Shown here one piece after another: positions 46,395-55,833 of a stretch of 64,000 nt of DNA; position 1 is the stretch's first letter; each line of letters starts with the position of its first letter. The DNA comes from Pedobacter lusitanus (GTDB taxonomy: Bacteria > Bacteroidota > Bacteroidia > Sphingobacteriales > Sphingobacteriaceae). Position numbers and translations under genes: made by a program. The DNA lies in contig NZ_CP157278.1 of NCBI RefSeq assembly GCF_040026395.1, positions 1,240,001-1,304,000 on the forward strand, in the 5' to 3' direction. Under the pieces are notes generated by a model, which was not told the DNA's origin, ran no database searches, and saw nothing but the letters and a program-made list of their open reading frames with translations.

Positions 46395-46991
46395 GTGACT
46401 ACTAACTCTCCAAAAAGAAAAACATCAATTGAAAATGAGATGGGATGGGATGCCGATTACACCAGAGGAATCTGGGACTACCTTAGAGACAATCTTGAGG
46501 TAGAAAGATTTCAAACTGTGGCTGAGAAAGCAGAATTATATTCCAACGACGGAGCCATTCTTGAAGTGGGTTGCGGAGAAGGAATATTACAATCCAGGAT
46601 GAGACGACCGAGTTATACAAAATACCTTGGCATTGACATCTCAAAGGTGGCAATTACCAGAGCAGCACATTTGTGTAATGAATTTATAAATTACAGCTAT
46701 GCCGATATGGAAAGATTTGAACCTCAGCAGAAATTCGATTTAATTATATTCAATGAGTCACTATATTATGCAAAAGACCCCATAAGTTTATTATTAAACT
46801 ACGCCGGTTATCTGGAATCTGACGGGCATATAATCCTCTCCATATATGAAACGGAGGAAAACCGAAAATTAATGAATTCGATTCACAAAACTTATGCATT
46901 AAAAGATCAGCAGATCTCTACAAATACGAGAGGAACTTGGCATTGCCTGATTTATCAAAGACAATCCATAATCCTGCCTGCAAAAAGCTAG
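46395..46991 (+). CDS. Class I SAM-dependent methyltransferase
   Basis: A 198-residue protein. Motif I is ILEVGCGEGILQSRM, the acidic post-I residue is in YLGIDISKVA, and motif II is FDLIIFNESLYYAKD. The layout resembles NodS/UbiE-type small-molecule methyltransferases. The start is a GTG at 46395; an ATG at 46440 is a shorter alternative. The substrate is unknown. The gap after it (46992-47242) is AT-rich and shows nothing I can name. Confidence 0.75.
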   Translation: MTTNSPKRKTSIENEMGWDADYTRGIWDYLRDNLEVERFQTVAEKAELYSNDGAILEVGCGEGILQSRMRRPSYTKYLGIDISKVAITRAAHLCNEFINYSYADMERFEPQQKFDLIIFNESLYYAKDPISLLLNYAGYLESDGHIILSIYETEENRKLMNSIHKTYALKDQQISTNTRGTWHCLIYQRQSIILPAKS

Positions 46992-47242
46992 ACTGATATT
47001 AAAAGAATCCTACAGTGCCCATTGACAGACTTTTTCTTACTTATTACCTTTTAGCAATCCCCCAGCCCCTGACGGACATGATTAAAGATATTACATGGCA
47101 ATAAAAAATTCATGCCTTTCATTAATAAAAGAGAAATATAAATTCTATTTTAAAATTTAAATACACTAAATTCAGATATTTATTTCCATAACATTCAATA
47201 AAACCATTAGTTCAAAGATATTTTTAATCGATCCTTACTTAA

Positions 47243-48037
47243 ATGAGAACAGAGACACAATCTAACTTTTTGTTTAAATTAAAACACCGAATAAAATTAT
47301 TATGGAATACAGGGTCACGTTTCAAATGCCCTTTCTGTAATTATTCCAGTAGAGGTCATGCGCTTATGGGTTCAAATAGTGCAGTCCTTGCAGAGAAAGA
47401 AGTTATTGGCGGACAACGTCGCCGGGCCCGTTGCCTCAAATGTGGTTCGACCGACCGGGAACGTTTAATGTTCGCTTATCTTGGGAATGAAAGGGATTTT
47501 CTAACCAAAGGCCACGATAAGAAAATTTTGCATATCGCTCCAGAATCCAATCTAAATTCCAAATTCAGATCGGCTTCTCTTCCTGGATACGTTTGTGGAG
47601 ACAAATTCACTTTTGGTTATAATTATCCTGAATATGTGAAACATATAGATATTCTGGACCTTTCATTTCCTGAAAATCATTTTGACCTGATTATCTGTAA
47701 TCATGTACTTGAACATATTCCTGATGATAATCTGGCCATAAAAGAATTATTTCGTGTATTGAAACCGGAAGGTGAAGCTATTCTACAGGTCCCTATTTCA
47801 GCCAACACCAAATATACTGTCGAAGATCATACTATAATGAGTGACGAAAAGAGAAAAGAGTTGTTTGGGCAGGAAGATCATATGAGAATATACGGCCAGG
47901 ACTATACAGACAGACTTAGTCACGTTGGTTTTAAGGTAACCAGGGTCAACATTTCAAAAAAATACAATTTATACGGCTTAAATCAACAGGAAGATATTTT
48001 TATTGCTACAAAGGGATCAAAAACACCTAATCCCTGA
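47243..48037 (+). CDS. SAM-dependent methyltransferase with N-terminal zinc ribbon
   Basis: A 264-residue protein. Two Cys pairs at the N-terminus (CPFC near residue 30 and CLKC near 72, the latter in CLKCGSTDRERL) look like a split zinc ribbon. A type 11 methyltransferase fold follows (ILHIAPESN, LSFPENHFDLIICNHVLEHIPDD, ELFRVLKPEGEAILQVP). Similar proteins occur in glycan and specialised-metabolite clusters. It ends 19 bases before the outer membrane barrel gene, so cotranscription is possible. Confidence 0.78.
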   Translation: MRTETQSNFLFKLKHRIKLLWNTGSRFKCPFCNYSSRGHALMGSNSAVLAEKEVIGGQRRRARCLKCGSTDRERLMFAYLGNERDFLTKGHDKKILHIAPESNLNSKFRSASLPGYVCGDKFTFGYNYPEYVKHIDILDLSFPENHFDLIICNHVLEHIPDDNLAIKELFRVLKPEGEAILQVPISANTKYTVEDHTIMSDEKRKELFGQEDHMRIYGQDYTDRLSHVGFKVTRVNISKKYNLYGLNQQEDIFIATKGSKTPNP

Positions 48038-48056
48038 GAATTTAAATAAATAATAG

Positions 48057-50519
48057 ATGATTAATAGTAAAACTATTCGACAGGATATTAAAAATTATGT
48101 AGCACTTATAATATTATCATTCTTTATTACTGGAAATTTATATGGACAATCAGGTACGACTATTACTGGTAGAGTAACTGACAGTTTACAAATCCCATTA
48201 GAATTTGTGACAGTGGCATTATTAAGCACTACCGATTCCAGCATCGTAAAAAGTACGATTACAAATGTGGAGGGAAATTTCAGTTTCAATAATTGTGTCA
48301 ACAGCAAGTATACCATTGTCGTTAGTGCAATGGGGTTTAAAAAGACCTATAGTAATGAATTAATTATCTCATCACAATCAAAGGTGATCTGCAATATCAG
48401 TTTGATTCCTGAGGGTAGGTTAATCAAAGAAGTAGTCATTGTTGGTAAGCAGCCCGTAATTGAGATGAAGGCTGATAAAACCATAATTAATGTGAGCAGT
48501 AATATCAATGCCACCGGAACAAATGCTTTGGAAATACTACGTAAATCACCAGGTATCAGAGTCATGAATGAAGATGGGATTCAAATTAACGGAAAAAACG
48601 GCATGCTTTTATATCTGGATGGAAATCAGGTTAATCTTAGCGCTAAAGAACAAACAGAATTATTAAAAAATATCCAGTCTTCAAATATCGGCACAATTGA
48701 AATCATTACAAATCCTTCATCGCGATACGATGCAGCTGGAAATGCAGGAATCATACATATCAGAACGAAGAAAAATGGCAATAATGGTTTTAATGGTAAT
48801 CTGACCACCACAGGAGCATTAAGTAACTACAATCCGAAATACGATGCAGCTGCGGCACTCAACTATCGCAATAAGGGGATAAATATATATGGCAATTATG
48901 GTTATTATACAGGCAAAAACCAGAATAAGACCACGTATTTCAGAAAACAGGTTACACCAGATGGTCTGTTAACTAACTTTGATCAATACTTCACTAATAA
49001 CTCAGATAATAAGAACAATAACTTTAAAGCGGGTCTGGACCTGATCATATCACCTCTTAGTAGTTTCGGTATTATTGTGGATGGAAACCTTGCCAAAAGA
49101 AATGCAATTAGTAATAGTAATACATTGATTTCTCATACACCGGGTCTAACCGATTCCTCTTTAGTGGCGAGTAATAACCAAAACCGAACAAGCAATATTC
49201 TCAGCTATAATACTAATTACAGATATGCTGATTCCACAGGAAAAGAATTTACAATAAATGGCAATTATCTAACTTTTAAGCTTCGTGATGGGAGTTATCA
49301 GCCAAATACTTATTATAATGGAAATTCACAATTTTTACACAGCAACATATATGCTAATAACGCTGCTACTGACATAGGCATTATATCTCTTAAAAGTGAT
49401 TATCAGCAAAAACTCTGGAACGGTGTATTCTCTGCAGGAGCAAAATGGATGAGAACTCAGGCAGATAATGATTTTATCTTTTATAATGTTATTAATGACA
49501 ACTATATTCCTGACCAGGGAAAAACAAATCGGTTTTTATATAAGGAATATGTTACCGCTGCTTATATAGATTATCATATCAAGAATAAAAAATGGGAACT
49601 TCAGACGGGTCTGCGCGCTGAACAAACGATTGCCAGAGGTAATCTGAAAAGCTTATCAGAAAATCAGGGAGAAGTAGTTAATAATTCCTATTTAAACCTG
49701 TTTCCAAACATCATATTTACTTATTACCCCAATACAAATAATACCGTTACGCTTTTGTACAATAAACGGATTGACAGGCCAGCCTATCAGGATTTAAATC
49801 CTTTTGTATATGTACAAGATGAATATTCCTTTCTAAAAGGTAATCCCTTTCTTTTACCCCAGGTCACAGAAACCTATAAAATCGCCCACATTTTTAAGCA
49901 AATGTTAACCACTTCTTTTAGTTATTCAGAAACGAAGGATTATATTGTAAGTTACCGTGATACTATTATGGGAGGCCGGACTTACCAAACAAATATCAAT
50001 ATTGATAACCAGAGGAATTACAACTTATCTGTTTTCCTTCAGCTTTCACCGAAAACATGGTGGGATTTCAACTCCAGCCTGAATGCTTTTCATCAAACTG
50101 TAAATGGGAAAGCCGGCAACACCCGTTTAAATATGTCACAGAATTCATGGAGTTTTACCGGCAGCAATAATTTCCGTCTGCCAGATAACTGGAGTGCAGA
50201 AATATCATTCTATTATAATTCAAAATACCTCGATGCCCCTGCTATTGTAAATAGTCAGTGGTCTACCGATTTGGGTATACAAAAAAAAATATTAAAGTCT
50301 TCAGGTACAATCCGATTGACAGTATCCGATTTATTTAACACCTTAGACTTCAGTTTAAAGAGAGATTTTGGCGGCCTGTTTTATACAAATAGAATAAAAT
50401 GGGAAACACAGCAGATAAAACTATCCTTCAACTATCGTTTCGGAAATAAAAAAATCAAGGGTCCTAAAGAGTTTGAAACCGGAGTAAAAGATGAGAAGAA
50501 AAGGATGAAACAGAGATAA
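48057..50519 (+). CDS. Outer membrane beta-barrel family protein (TonB-receptor-like)
   Basis: An 820-residue protein with a signal peptide (ending NLYGQSG), a carboxypeptidase-D-like domain (TTITGRVTDSLQIPLEFVTV), a short plug-like region (ALEILRKSPGIRVMNEDGIQINGKNGMLLYLDGNQV) and a large barrel of the OMP_b-brl_3 kind. These relatives of TonB receptors are frequent in Bacteroidota and have no fixed substrate. It is followed 30 bases later by the MbtH-like gene, so it may belong to the biosynthetic locus, for example in product export or uptake. Confidence 0.85.
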   Translation: MINSKTIRQDIKNYVALIILSFFITGNLYGQSGTTITGRVTDSLQIPLEFVTVALLSTTDSSIVKSTITNVEGNFSFNNCVNSKYTIVVSAMGFKKTYSNELIISSQSKVICNISLIPEGRLIKEVVIVGKQPVIEMKADKTIINVSSNINATGTNALEILRKSPGIRVMNEDGIQINGKNGMLLYLDGNQVNLSAKEQTELLKNIQSSNIGTIEIITNPSSRYDAAGNAGIIHIRTKKNGNNGFNGNLTTTGALSNYNPKYDAAAALNYRNKGINIYGNYGYYTGKNQNKTTYFRKQVTPDGLLTNFDQYFTNNSDNKNNNFKAGLDLIISPLSSFGIIVDGNLAKRNAISNSNTLISHTPGLTDSSLVASNNQNRTSNILSYNTNYRYADSTGKEFTINGNYLTFKLRDGSYQPNTYYNGNSQFLHSNIYANNAATDIGIISLKSDYQQKLWNGVFSAGAKWMRTQADNDFIFYNVINDNYIPDQGKTNRFLYKEYVTAAYIDYHIKNKKWELQTGLRAEQTIARGNLKSLSENQGEVVNNSYLNLFPNIIFTYYPNTNNTVTLLYNKRIDRPAYQDLNPFVYVQDEYSFLKGNPFLLPQVTETYKIAHIFKQMLTTSFSYSETKDYIVSYRDTIMGGRTYQTNINIDNQRNYNLSVFLQLSPKTWWDFNSSLNAFHQTVNGKAGNTRLNMSQNSWSFTGSNNFRLPDNWSAEISFYYNSKYLDAPAIVNSQWSTDLGIQKKILKSSGTIRLTVSDLFNTLDFSLKRDFGGLFYTNRIKWETQQIKLSFNYRFGNKKIKGPKEFETGVKDEKKRMKQR

Positions 50520-50549
50520 ACCATATATTTTAAACTAATAAACAATCGT

Positions 50550-50753
50550 ATGAGTTCTAATACAGCTATTAAAGATGATGAAACAAAAGATCCGTTTACT
50601 GAATATTTTGTTGTAAAAAGTATCAATGAACAATACTCAGTATGGCCATCAGAAAAAGAAATACCTGCAGGCTGGAATAAAATTGAAATTGCAGGCAACA
50701 AGGAAAACTGCCTGGATTGGATAGAAAAAAACTGGGAAGGCCCTAAACTATAA
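50550..50753 (+). CDS. MbtH-family NRPS accessory protein
   Basis: A 67-residue protein with the MbtH signature: FVVKSINEQYSVWPSEKEIPAGWNKI followed by CLDWIEKNW. Such proteins bind NRPS adenylation domains and are needed for their solubility or activity. No NRPS gene is adjacent; candidates are the synthase at 29155-35088 or one beyond the right edge. A strong terminator follows. Confidence 0.92.
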   Translation: MSSNTAIKDDETKDPFTEYFVVKSINEQYSVWPSEKEIPAGWNKIEIAGNKENCLDWIEKNWEGPKL

Positions 50754-50760
50754 GGCAATT

Positions 50761-50785
50761 AAGGTGACTGATATAGTCACCTTTT
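50761..50785. terminator. Terminator after the MbtH gene
   Basis: AAGGTGACT (50761-50769) pairs perfectly with AGTCACCTT (50775-50783) and is followed by TT then AATTT. It lies between convergent MbtH and aminotransferase genes. Confidence 0.82.
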
Positions 50786-50812
50786 AATTTCTTTACCTAT
50801 CAGCAGAAAACA

Positions 50813-52099
50813 TTAAGATTCGTTTGACCTGGCTTTGACATACATTGCAAACCGCTCTGTACCAAGTCTGATGAGATCAGGTTTATTGGCACTAAAACAA
50901 AGTCTGATCTGCTGTTTAAAACTACCGGTAGGTGAAAAAAACTGCATTGGTGTTACAATTACTTTGCTTCTCTTTGCTAGCTCTATGGTTTCTTGCTCAC
51001 CAAATTCAAAAGGCACATTTACAGTAAGAAAAAAGCCGCCATTAGGTACTGACCAGCTAACTCCGCTAACCCCTTCTAAATATTCCTCCAGTGTCGACAA
51101 CATGATATCCCGGTTATTTTTACAAAATGCCTGACGATCAGCATTAAAAGTTGTTGCCGTATTTGCATCCAGTAAGAATCCCCCAACAATAGCCTGGGTA
51201 ATATGTGATGTACAGACGCTAACAAAACTCTTTATTATAGACTTATAATTGGATCCAGATTCACCAGATTCATTACGGGCAATATATCCTATCCTCGTTC
51301 CCGGCATAAAAATTTTAGAAAAGCTTCCAAGTTGTATTACACACCCCGTTTTATCCAATTTTAATAAAGAAGAGTATTGATGAGAATCATAGTTAAATAA
51401 ACGGTAAGTTACATCCTCAAACAAAGTAATGTTATAGGTTGCTGCAATATGTAAAATATCTTTCCTTGACTCTTCTGATAATGATTTTCCAGTAGGATTA
51501 TCAAAATCTGGAATCAGATAGGCACACAAATGGGTAAAACCTTGTTCAATAGCAGTTTTAGCACCTATAGCCAGAGCCTCAGATACATTATCGCTCGCGG
51601 GAACTACAAAAAGAGGCAAACCACATGTTATTGCTGCACCGGTCAAACCTACATAGGTGGGATCAATTGCAATTACAGCAGCTTTTTTATCTCTGGAAAA
51701 ATTCATCAGTTCAATGATCAGAGCCTCTTGAAATCCATTGGTAATCAAAACATTTTTCTCGTTTACCTCCACTTCATTATTACGCTGAATAAATGTTGCA
51801 ACTAAGTCTCTGATAATACCGGCAGTAGGCCCATACTGTCCCAACCCCGCAAATATTTCATCTCTTCCAACTCCACTCCTTTCACTTCGGTACTGAATAT
51901 ATTTATCTATATACAATGATATTTTTGTAGTATCGATAAATTCATTAGGGGGTCGTCCCGCTGCTAATGATATAGCTTCAGGAAAACGATTGGATATATC
52001 GTTCAAAAAATCCATTGCCAATAATGTTGGGCTTGAGTTAAGAGTTTCCGACTCAATCCTAACCGCCGATAATTGTTCTTTATGTTTAATATCCAGCAT
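50813..52099 (-). CDS. PLP-dependent aminotransferase, HpgT-like
   Basis: About 428 residues from MLDIKHKEQL; an earlier ATG at 52126 adds nine residues. Fold-type I motifs: LIPDFDNPTGKSL, and the PLP Lys in GSFSKIFMPGTRIGY. The phrases FPEAISLAAGRP, QYGPTAGIIRDL and AIDPTYVGLTGAA resemble my recollection of 4-hydroxyphenylglycine aminotransferases (HpgT) from glycopeptide clusters. MocR/LysN-type aminotransferases share this fold, so the exact substrate is not settled. Hydroxymandelate-synthase-like and FMN oxidase genes nearby support the HpgT reading. Confidence 0.7.
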   Translation of the reverse strand: MLDIKHKEQLSAVRIESETLNSSPTLLAMDFLNDISNRFPEAISLAAGRPPNEFIDTTKISLYIDKYIQYRSERSGVGRDEIFAGLGQYGPTAGIIRDLVATFIQRNNEVEVNEKNVLITNGFQEALIIELMNFSRDKKAAVIAIDPTYVGLTGAAITCGLPLFVVPASDNVSEALAIGAKTAIEQGFTHLCAYLIPDFDNPTGKSLSEESRKDILHIAATYNITLFEDVTYRLFNYDSHQYSSLLKLDKTGCVIQLGSFSKIFMPGTRIGYIARNESGESGSNYKSIIKSFVSVCTSHITQAIVGGFLLDANTATTFNADRQAFCKNNRDIMLSTLEEYLEGVSGVSWSVPNGGFFLTVNVPFEFGEQETIELAKRSKVIVTPMQFFSPTGSFKQQIRLCFSANKPDLIRLGTERFAMYVKARSNES

Positions 52100-52320
52100 A
52101 TTTGTATTTATCTGTATCAAATACAAGATAAAAAAAATTCACTCCTTTTCAATTAAAAATATATTCAGAATCAATAGTCAAATCGTTTTATCCATCTTAT
52201 ATCTTAATTAAATTATCATTTTCAATTATTCATAGCTGTTTTATTGGTGATCAGCAATATTTTAGCGAAATTCAATTTTTCAACAAGCAATATCAGTTTT
52301 TATGTAAATATCTTATATCT

Positions 52321-54006
52321 ATGTTGCACCCTTCTAAATTTACGTTTTCATTTGGCCTTATCGGAGGGAGTAATCTAACTATATCCTGTGGGGAATGGCT
52401 TTTAGCTAATGGCCACCAAATTATCTGGACATTACCCAGAGGAAAATCAATTGCTGATTGGGCAACTCAGAAACAGATTGCTGTATTTGATTCTCAGGAA
52501 TCAATACAAGCTACCAGCCATTCTGTTGATTTCATCTTTAGTATCGTAAACGACCTGCTGCTTACACCTGAATTTCTAAAACTGCCACGCAGGTTTGCCA
52601 TTAACTATCATAATGCATTATTACCCAGGTATGGAGGTGTATTTGCGACTTCATGGGCAATTCTAAATAAAGAAAAAGAACATGGAATTACATGGCATCA
52701 GATTGAAAGTACAATTGATACCGGAAATCTTTTAGCTCAACGTAAATTTAAGATCAAAAAATCCGACACCGGATATTCTCTGAATCAACATTGTTATGAG
52801 GCTGCTTTTTCTGCATTTAAAGAATTATTGCTTCCTGCTCTTGAAAGTGGAAATCCTGGTTATCAAAAACAAGATTTAAAAAAACGGACTTACTATTCTC
52901 TGCATAAAAAACCACCGTTTGGCGGATTGCTTTTATGGAGCGAACCGACGGAACATCTTGAATTGATGGTACGTGCCCTCAACAGAGGAAATATTGATAA
53001 TTCTTTTGAGCTGGCAAGGATAATTTTTGATGACGACATCTTTATCGTGCATGATCTTGAACCATTAATGATAAAGCATTTACAAGTGCCCGGTACCATT
53101 CTGCAGTGTGATGATAAAGGCATGATTATCGCAACTTCTGATGGAGCAGTTTGCGTCAAAAAATTAATTACAAGAAAAGGAGAAAGCATAAACGCTGATG
53201 AACTGCATAAAAGACATCAATTAAAAGAAAACCATGTCTTATCTGTTCCATCCATAGCCTTTGGACAAAAACTACAGCTTAAATGTGAAGCCACCTCACC
53301 CGATGAAGTCTTTTGTGCCAATGCCTGGCGAAAGGCTGTAGCAGTTCCAAATCGTTTATCCGAATCCGGTCATATCCGGGAGATTTACGCACAACTGTCA
53401 GCTATTCCTAATGAAATTAAAAGGAATTCAGAAAAAGCTCCACTTATCCTGATTGCATTAGCCCTCCTGTTAAAACACATTATTGGAGATACCGTCCCAG
53501 TGTTATATATATCTTCACCCCTAAGAAAAGAAATCAAAGGAATGGAATCGTTTTTCAATAGCGATCTCCCATTTATAGTCATGCTACAAAACAATAAAAA
53601 TGTTAAGGATATGATGGCTGGTTTAACCAAAAAAATGGAGAAAATCAGCCATCGAGGACTTCATAGCAAAGATCTTTTTATTCGAAGAAAAATAGTTCCT
53701 AAGATGCTTCCCCTGGCAATAGAAACAGGTAAAAACATACAAAAGATTCATTTACCCGACGCTCACCTGATTATTCAGTTACACCCTTCTAAAAATACAT
53801 TTTGTATTACTACGCACCCGCTATGCGACAAGGAAATATATAACTATGTATCCCGGCTAAATTTCACTGAAACATTAAACAGTATGATATCCCTCTTGTC
53901 AAATGATAAAAATTCACCAGCAATGGATTTCCTGAAATTACCTGAAGTGACTCTTATGCCAGAGAAAAAGACATACCTCTCACCGACACAACATGATTTA
54001 CATTAA
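52321..54006 (+). CDS. Formyltransferase fused to a half condensation domain (truncated NRPS start module)
   Basis: A 561-residue protein. Residues about 8-205 are a methionyl-tRNA-formyltransferase-like domain with Asn95, His97 and Asp133 in YHNALLPRYGG and STIDTGNLL. A Formyl_trans_C-like part follows (to about 320). The remainder (about 330-555) looks like the C-terminal half of an NRPS condensation domain, with no HHxxxDG motif. Such F-C parts normally begin large NRPS proteins; here the protein stops where the A domain would begin. It could formylate an amine on a sugar or amino acid, or be a decayed synthetase start. Its end overlaps the convergent GT51 gene by 53 bases. Confidence 0.75.
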   Translation: MLHPSKFTFSFGLIGGSNLTISCGEWLLANGHQIIWTLPRGKSIADWATQKQIAVFDSQESIQATSHSVDFIFSIVNDLLLTPEFLKLPRRFAINYHNALLPRYGGVFATSWAILNKEKEHGITWHQIESTIDTGNLLAQRKFKIKKSDTGYSLNQHCYEAAFSAFKELLLPALESGNPGYQKQDLKKRTYYSLHKKPPFGGLLLWSEPTEHLELMVRALNRGNIDNSFELARIIFDDDIFIVHDLEPLMIKHLQVPGTILQCDDKGMIIATSDGAVCVKKLITRKGESINADELHKRHQLKENHVLSVPSIAFGQKLQLKCEATSPDEVFCANAWRKAVAVPNRLSESGHIREIYAQLSAIPNEIKRNSEKAPLILIALALLLKHIIGDTVPVLYISSPLRKEIKGMESFFNSDLPFIVMLQNNKNVKDMMAGLTKKMEKISHRGLHSKDLFIRRKIVPKMLPLAIETGKNIQKIHLPDAHLIIQLHPSKNTFCITTHPLCDKEIYNYVSRLNFTETLNSMISLLSNDKNSPAMDFLKLPEVTLMPEKKTYLSPTQHDLH

Positions 54007-55786
54007 GAGCTGTTTCTTGATCAATATACCCTTGTTGCTGCATTCTGACTACCATATCATCTATATGTTTTTTGAGATTCCTGCGAAGTTGTTCTGAGGA
54101 ATTTTCAAATGCAGCAAGAAAAAATTTAGGTCTTGGAATAATATAGGATAATATAAGGCAATCCTGTAAGGTAAGTTCATCCTGATTTTTAGAAAAATAA
54201 TAATCAATTGCCTTCCTTATTCCATATATACCAGGTGCAAATTCTATAATATTCAGATACAATTCCAATATGCGATCTTTTGAAATAACAAAAACATTTT
54301 CAATCAGATATGAAAACCATATTTCTTCTAATTTTCTAAATATATTTTTATGATGATTTAGAAACAGATTCCTGGCGAGCTGCATGGTTATTGTGCTCCC
54401 ACCGCGGATAAACTTTCCGGCTTTTATATTTTGGATAACTGAATATCCAAAAGCAATATTATCAAAGCCCCAGTGATTATAGAAGTGGCTGTCCTCAGAA
54501 CACACTATGGTATCAATTAACAGCTTAGGCAAAGTTGTTAAAGCAACAAAATGATCAGCAGACAGATTCCGCTCTGATCCTGCTTTATTTGCATTGATTA
54601 GCGGGATGAATTCTTGAGTGAGATCTGCCCATTTTGGAGTTGACGAGACTAATGAAAGTCGTTCTGAATTGATCTTTAAATGAAATGAATGTTGCCAGAA
54701 ATTGGTAGTCATCATGGCAAAATCAAGTTCGAAAGAAACCATTCCTGTCATTTTTAGTTCCGCCAATTTGGAGAAAGTAAAAAAGGGAAGATTGTGGAGT
54801 GCATTAATTCCTGTGTCCCTGACTGAAAGAGATAATTTCAGAATGCCGTCCAGAAAAGAATGATTCATATTTATACTCAACTTAAGGTCATCCAATTTAG
54901 CAAAAGAGGAAGATACTATCTGAAAAGCCTCGTTAGTAAGCTTGCAAGCAATTTTCACCTCAAATGATGATAGTTGTGTAACAGAATTATCCTGATCATA
55001 AATGATAGGATTATCAATCTTTACAATGAAATCTATTGATTTCAAATCCTTAAATGAAAATGTCATTTTTATATCTCTGAACTTTACTTTAGCTCTCTTT
55101 TCTCTATTTGTAAAAAGAAAACCATCGAAATGTTCAGAATATACAATTTCATTTAACGTTACTTTTCTTGTAAGCTGATCTAAAGCTCCCTCTAACTTAT
55201 ATAAATGCCCCCTTAAAGGATCTGAGATTGAAATATTATATTCTCCATTTTTTAACAGGAACTGTTTGCATTGACAACAATAGTATTTTTCTCTGTAAAA
55301 AATTGAAATAACGAGATCATCAATAACCATTTCTTTCGGAAAATAAAGGAATAACAAATCTATTAGCCTGTACATGGTTTTATAGTATTTGTATCCCATT
55401 TTCTGATTTGCACCAGAGCTCTTTCTGTCATCTTCTGGCTTTCTATCGTAAGGAGTTTTTTGAATTTTAAAGACCATATGGGATATCTTTAGAGAGCCTA
55501 GTGCAGGTTTACGCTTAAGCACTTTATTAAACAGAATAAGCCCCTCCATACCTCCAATTTCCAAAGACAAACCTGCTTTTGCTATAACAATTCCTTTAGC
55601 GTTAAATTCCCCATTCCATGATAAATGTAAAAATCCAATTTGAAACGAATAACCTAAAATTTCACTAATATGTTTACACCTTTTCCTGATCTGATTTATA
55701 TAATTTGTTTTTTTAAAAAAACGACAAATAAACAGTATCAAAAGGAGCTCTTTAATCAAAAGAATTTTCCGTTTATCTATAATCAT
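53954..55786 (-). CDS. Peptidoglycan glycosyltransferase (GT51) with AsmA-like N-terminal part
   Basis: A 610-residue membrane protein: N-terminal hydrophobic segment, about 330 residues of beta-rich sequence reminiscent of AsmA-like domains, then GT51 at about 400-580. Motifs: the catalytic Glu in SEDSHFYNHWGFD, RGGSTITMQLARN, RKLEEIW and ILELYLNIIEFAPGIYGI. There is no transpeptidase domain. It polymerises lipid II, or at least has the residues to do so. A position inside a specialised-metabolite locus raises the idea of target duplication for self-protection. No close order partner is seen; GT1 ends 47 bases upstream on the same strand. Confidence 0.85.
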   Translation of the reverse strand: MIIDKRKILLIKELLLILFICRFFKKTNYINQIRKRCKHISEILGYSFQIGFLHLSWNGEFNAKGIVIAKAGLSLEIGGMEGLILFNKVLKRKPALGSLKISHMVFKIQKTPYDRKPEDDRKSSGANQKMGYKYYKTMYRLIDLLFLYFPKEMVIDDLVISIFYREKYYCCQCKQFLLKNGEYNISISDPLRGHLYKLEGALDQLTRKVTLNEIVYSEHFDGFLFTNREKRAKVKFRDIKMTFSFKDLKSIDFIVKIDNPIIYDQDNSVTQLSSFEVKIACKLTNEAFQIVSSSFAKLDDLKLSINMNHSFLDGILKLSLSVRDTGINALHNLPFFTFSKLAELKMTGMVSFELDFAMMTTNFWQHSFHLKINSERLSLVSSTPKWADLTQEFIPLINANKAGSERNLSADHFVALTTLPKLLIDTIVCSEDSHFYNHWGFDNIAFGYSVIQNIKAGKFIRGGSTITMQLARNLFLNHHKNIFRKLEEIWFSYLIENVFVISKDRILELYLNIIEFAPGIYGIRKAIDYYFSKNQDELTLQDCLILSYIIPRPKFFLAAFENSSEQLRRNLKKHIDDMVVRMQQQGYIDQETALNVNHVVSVRGMSFSLA

Positions 55787-55833
55787 AATTTGATATAAAT
55801 ATTTTGCTAATCAACCCTTCTCCAGACACGTAA

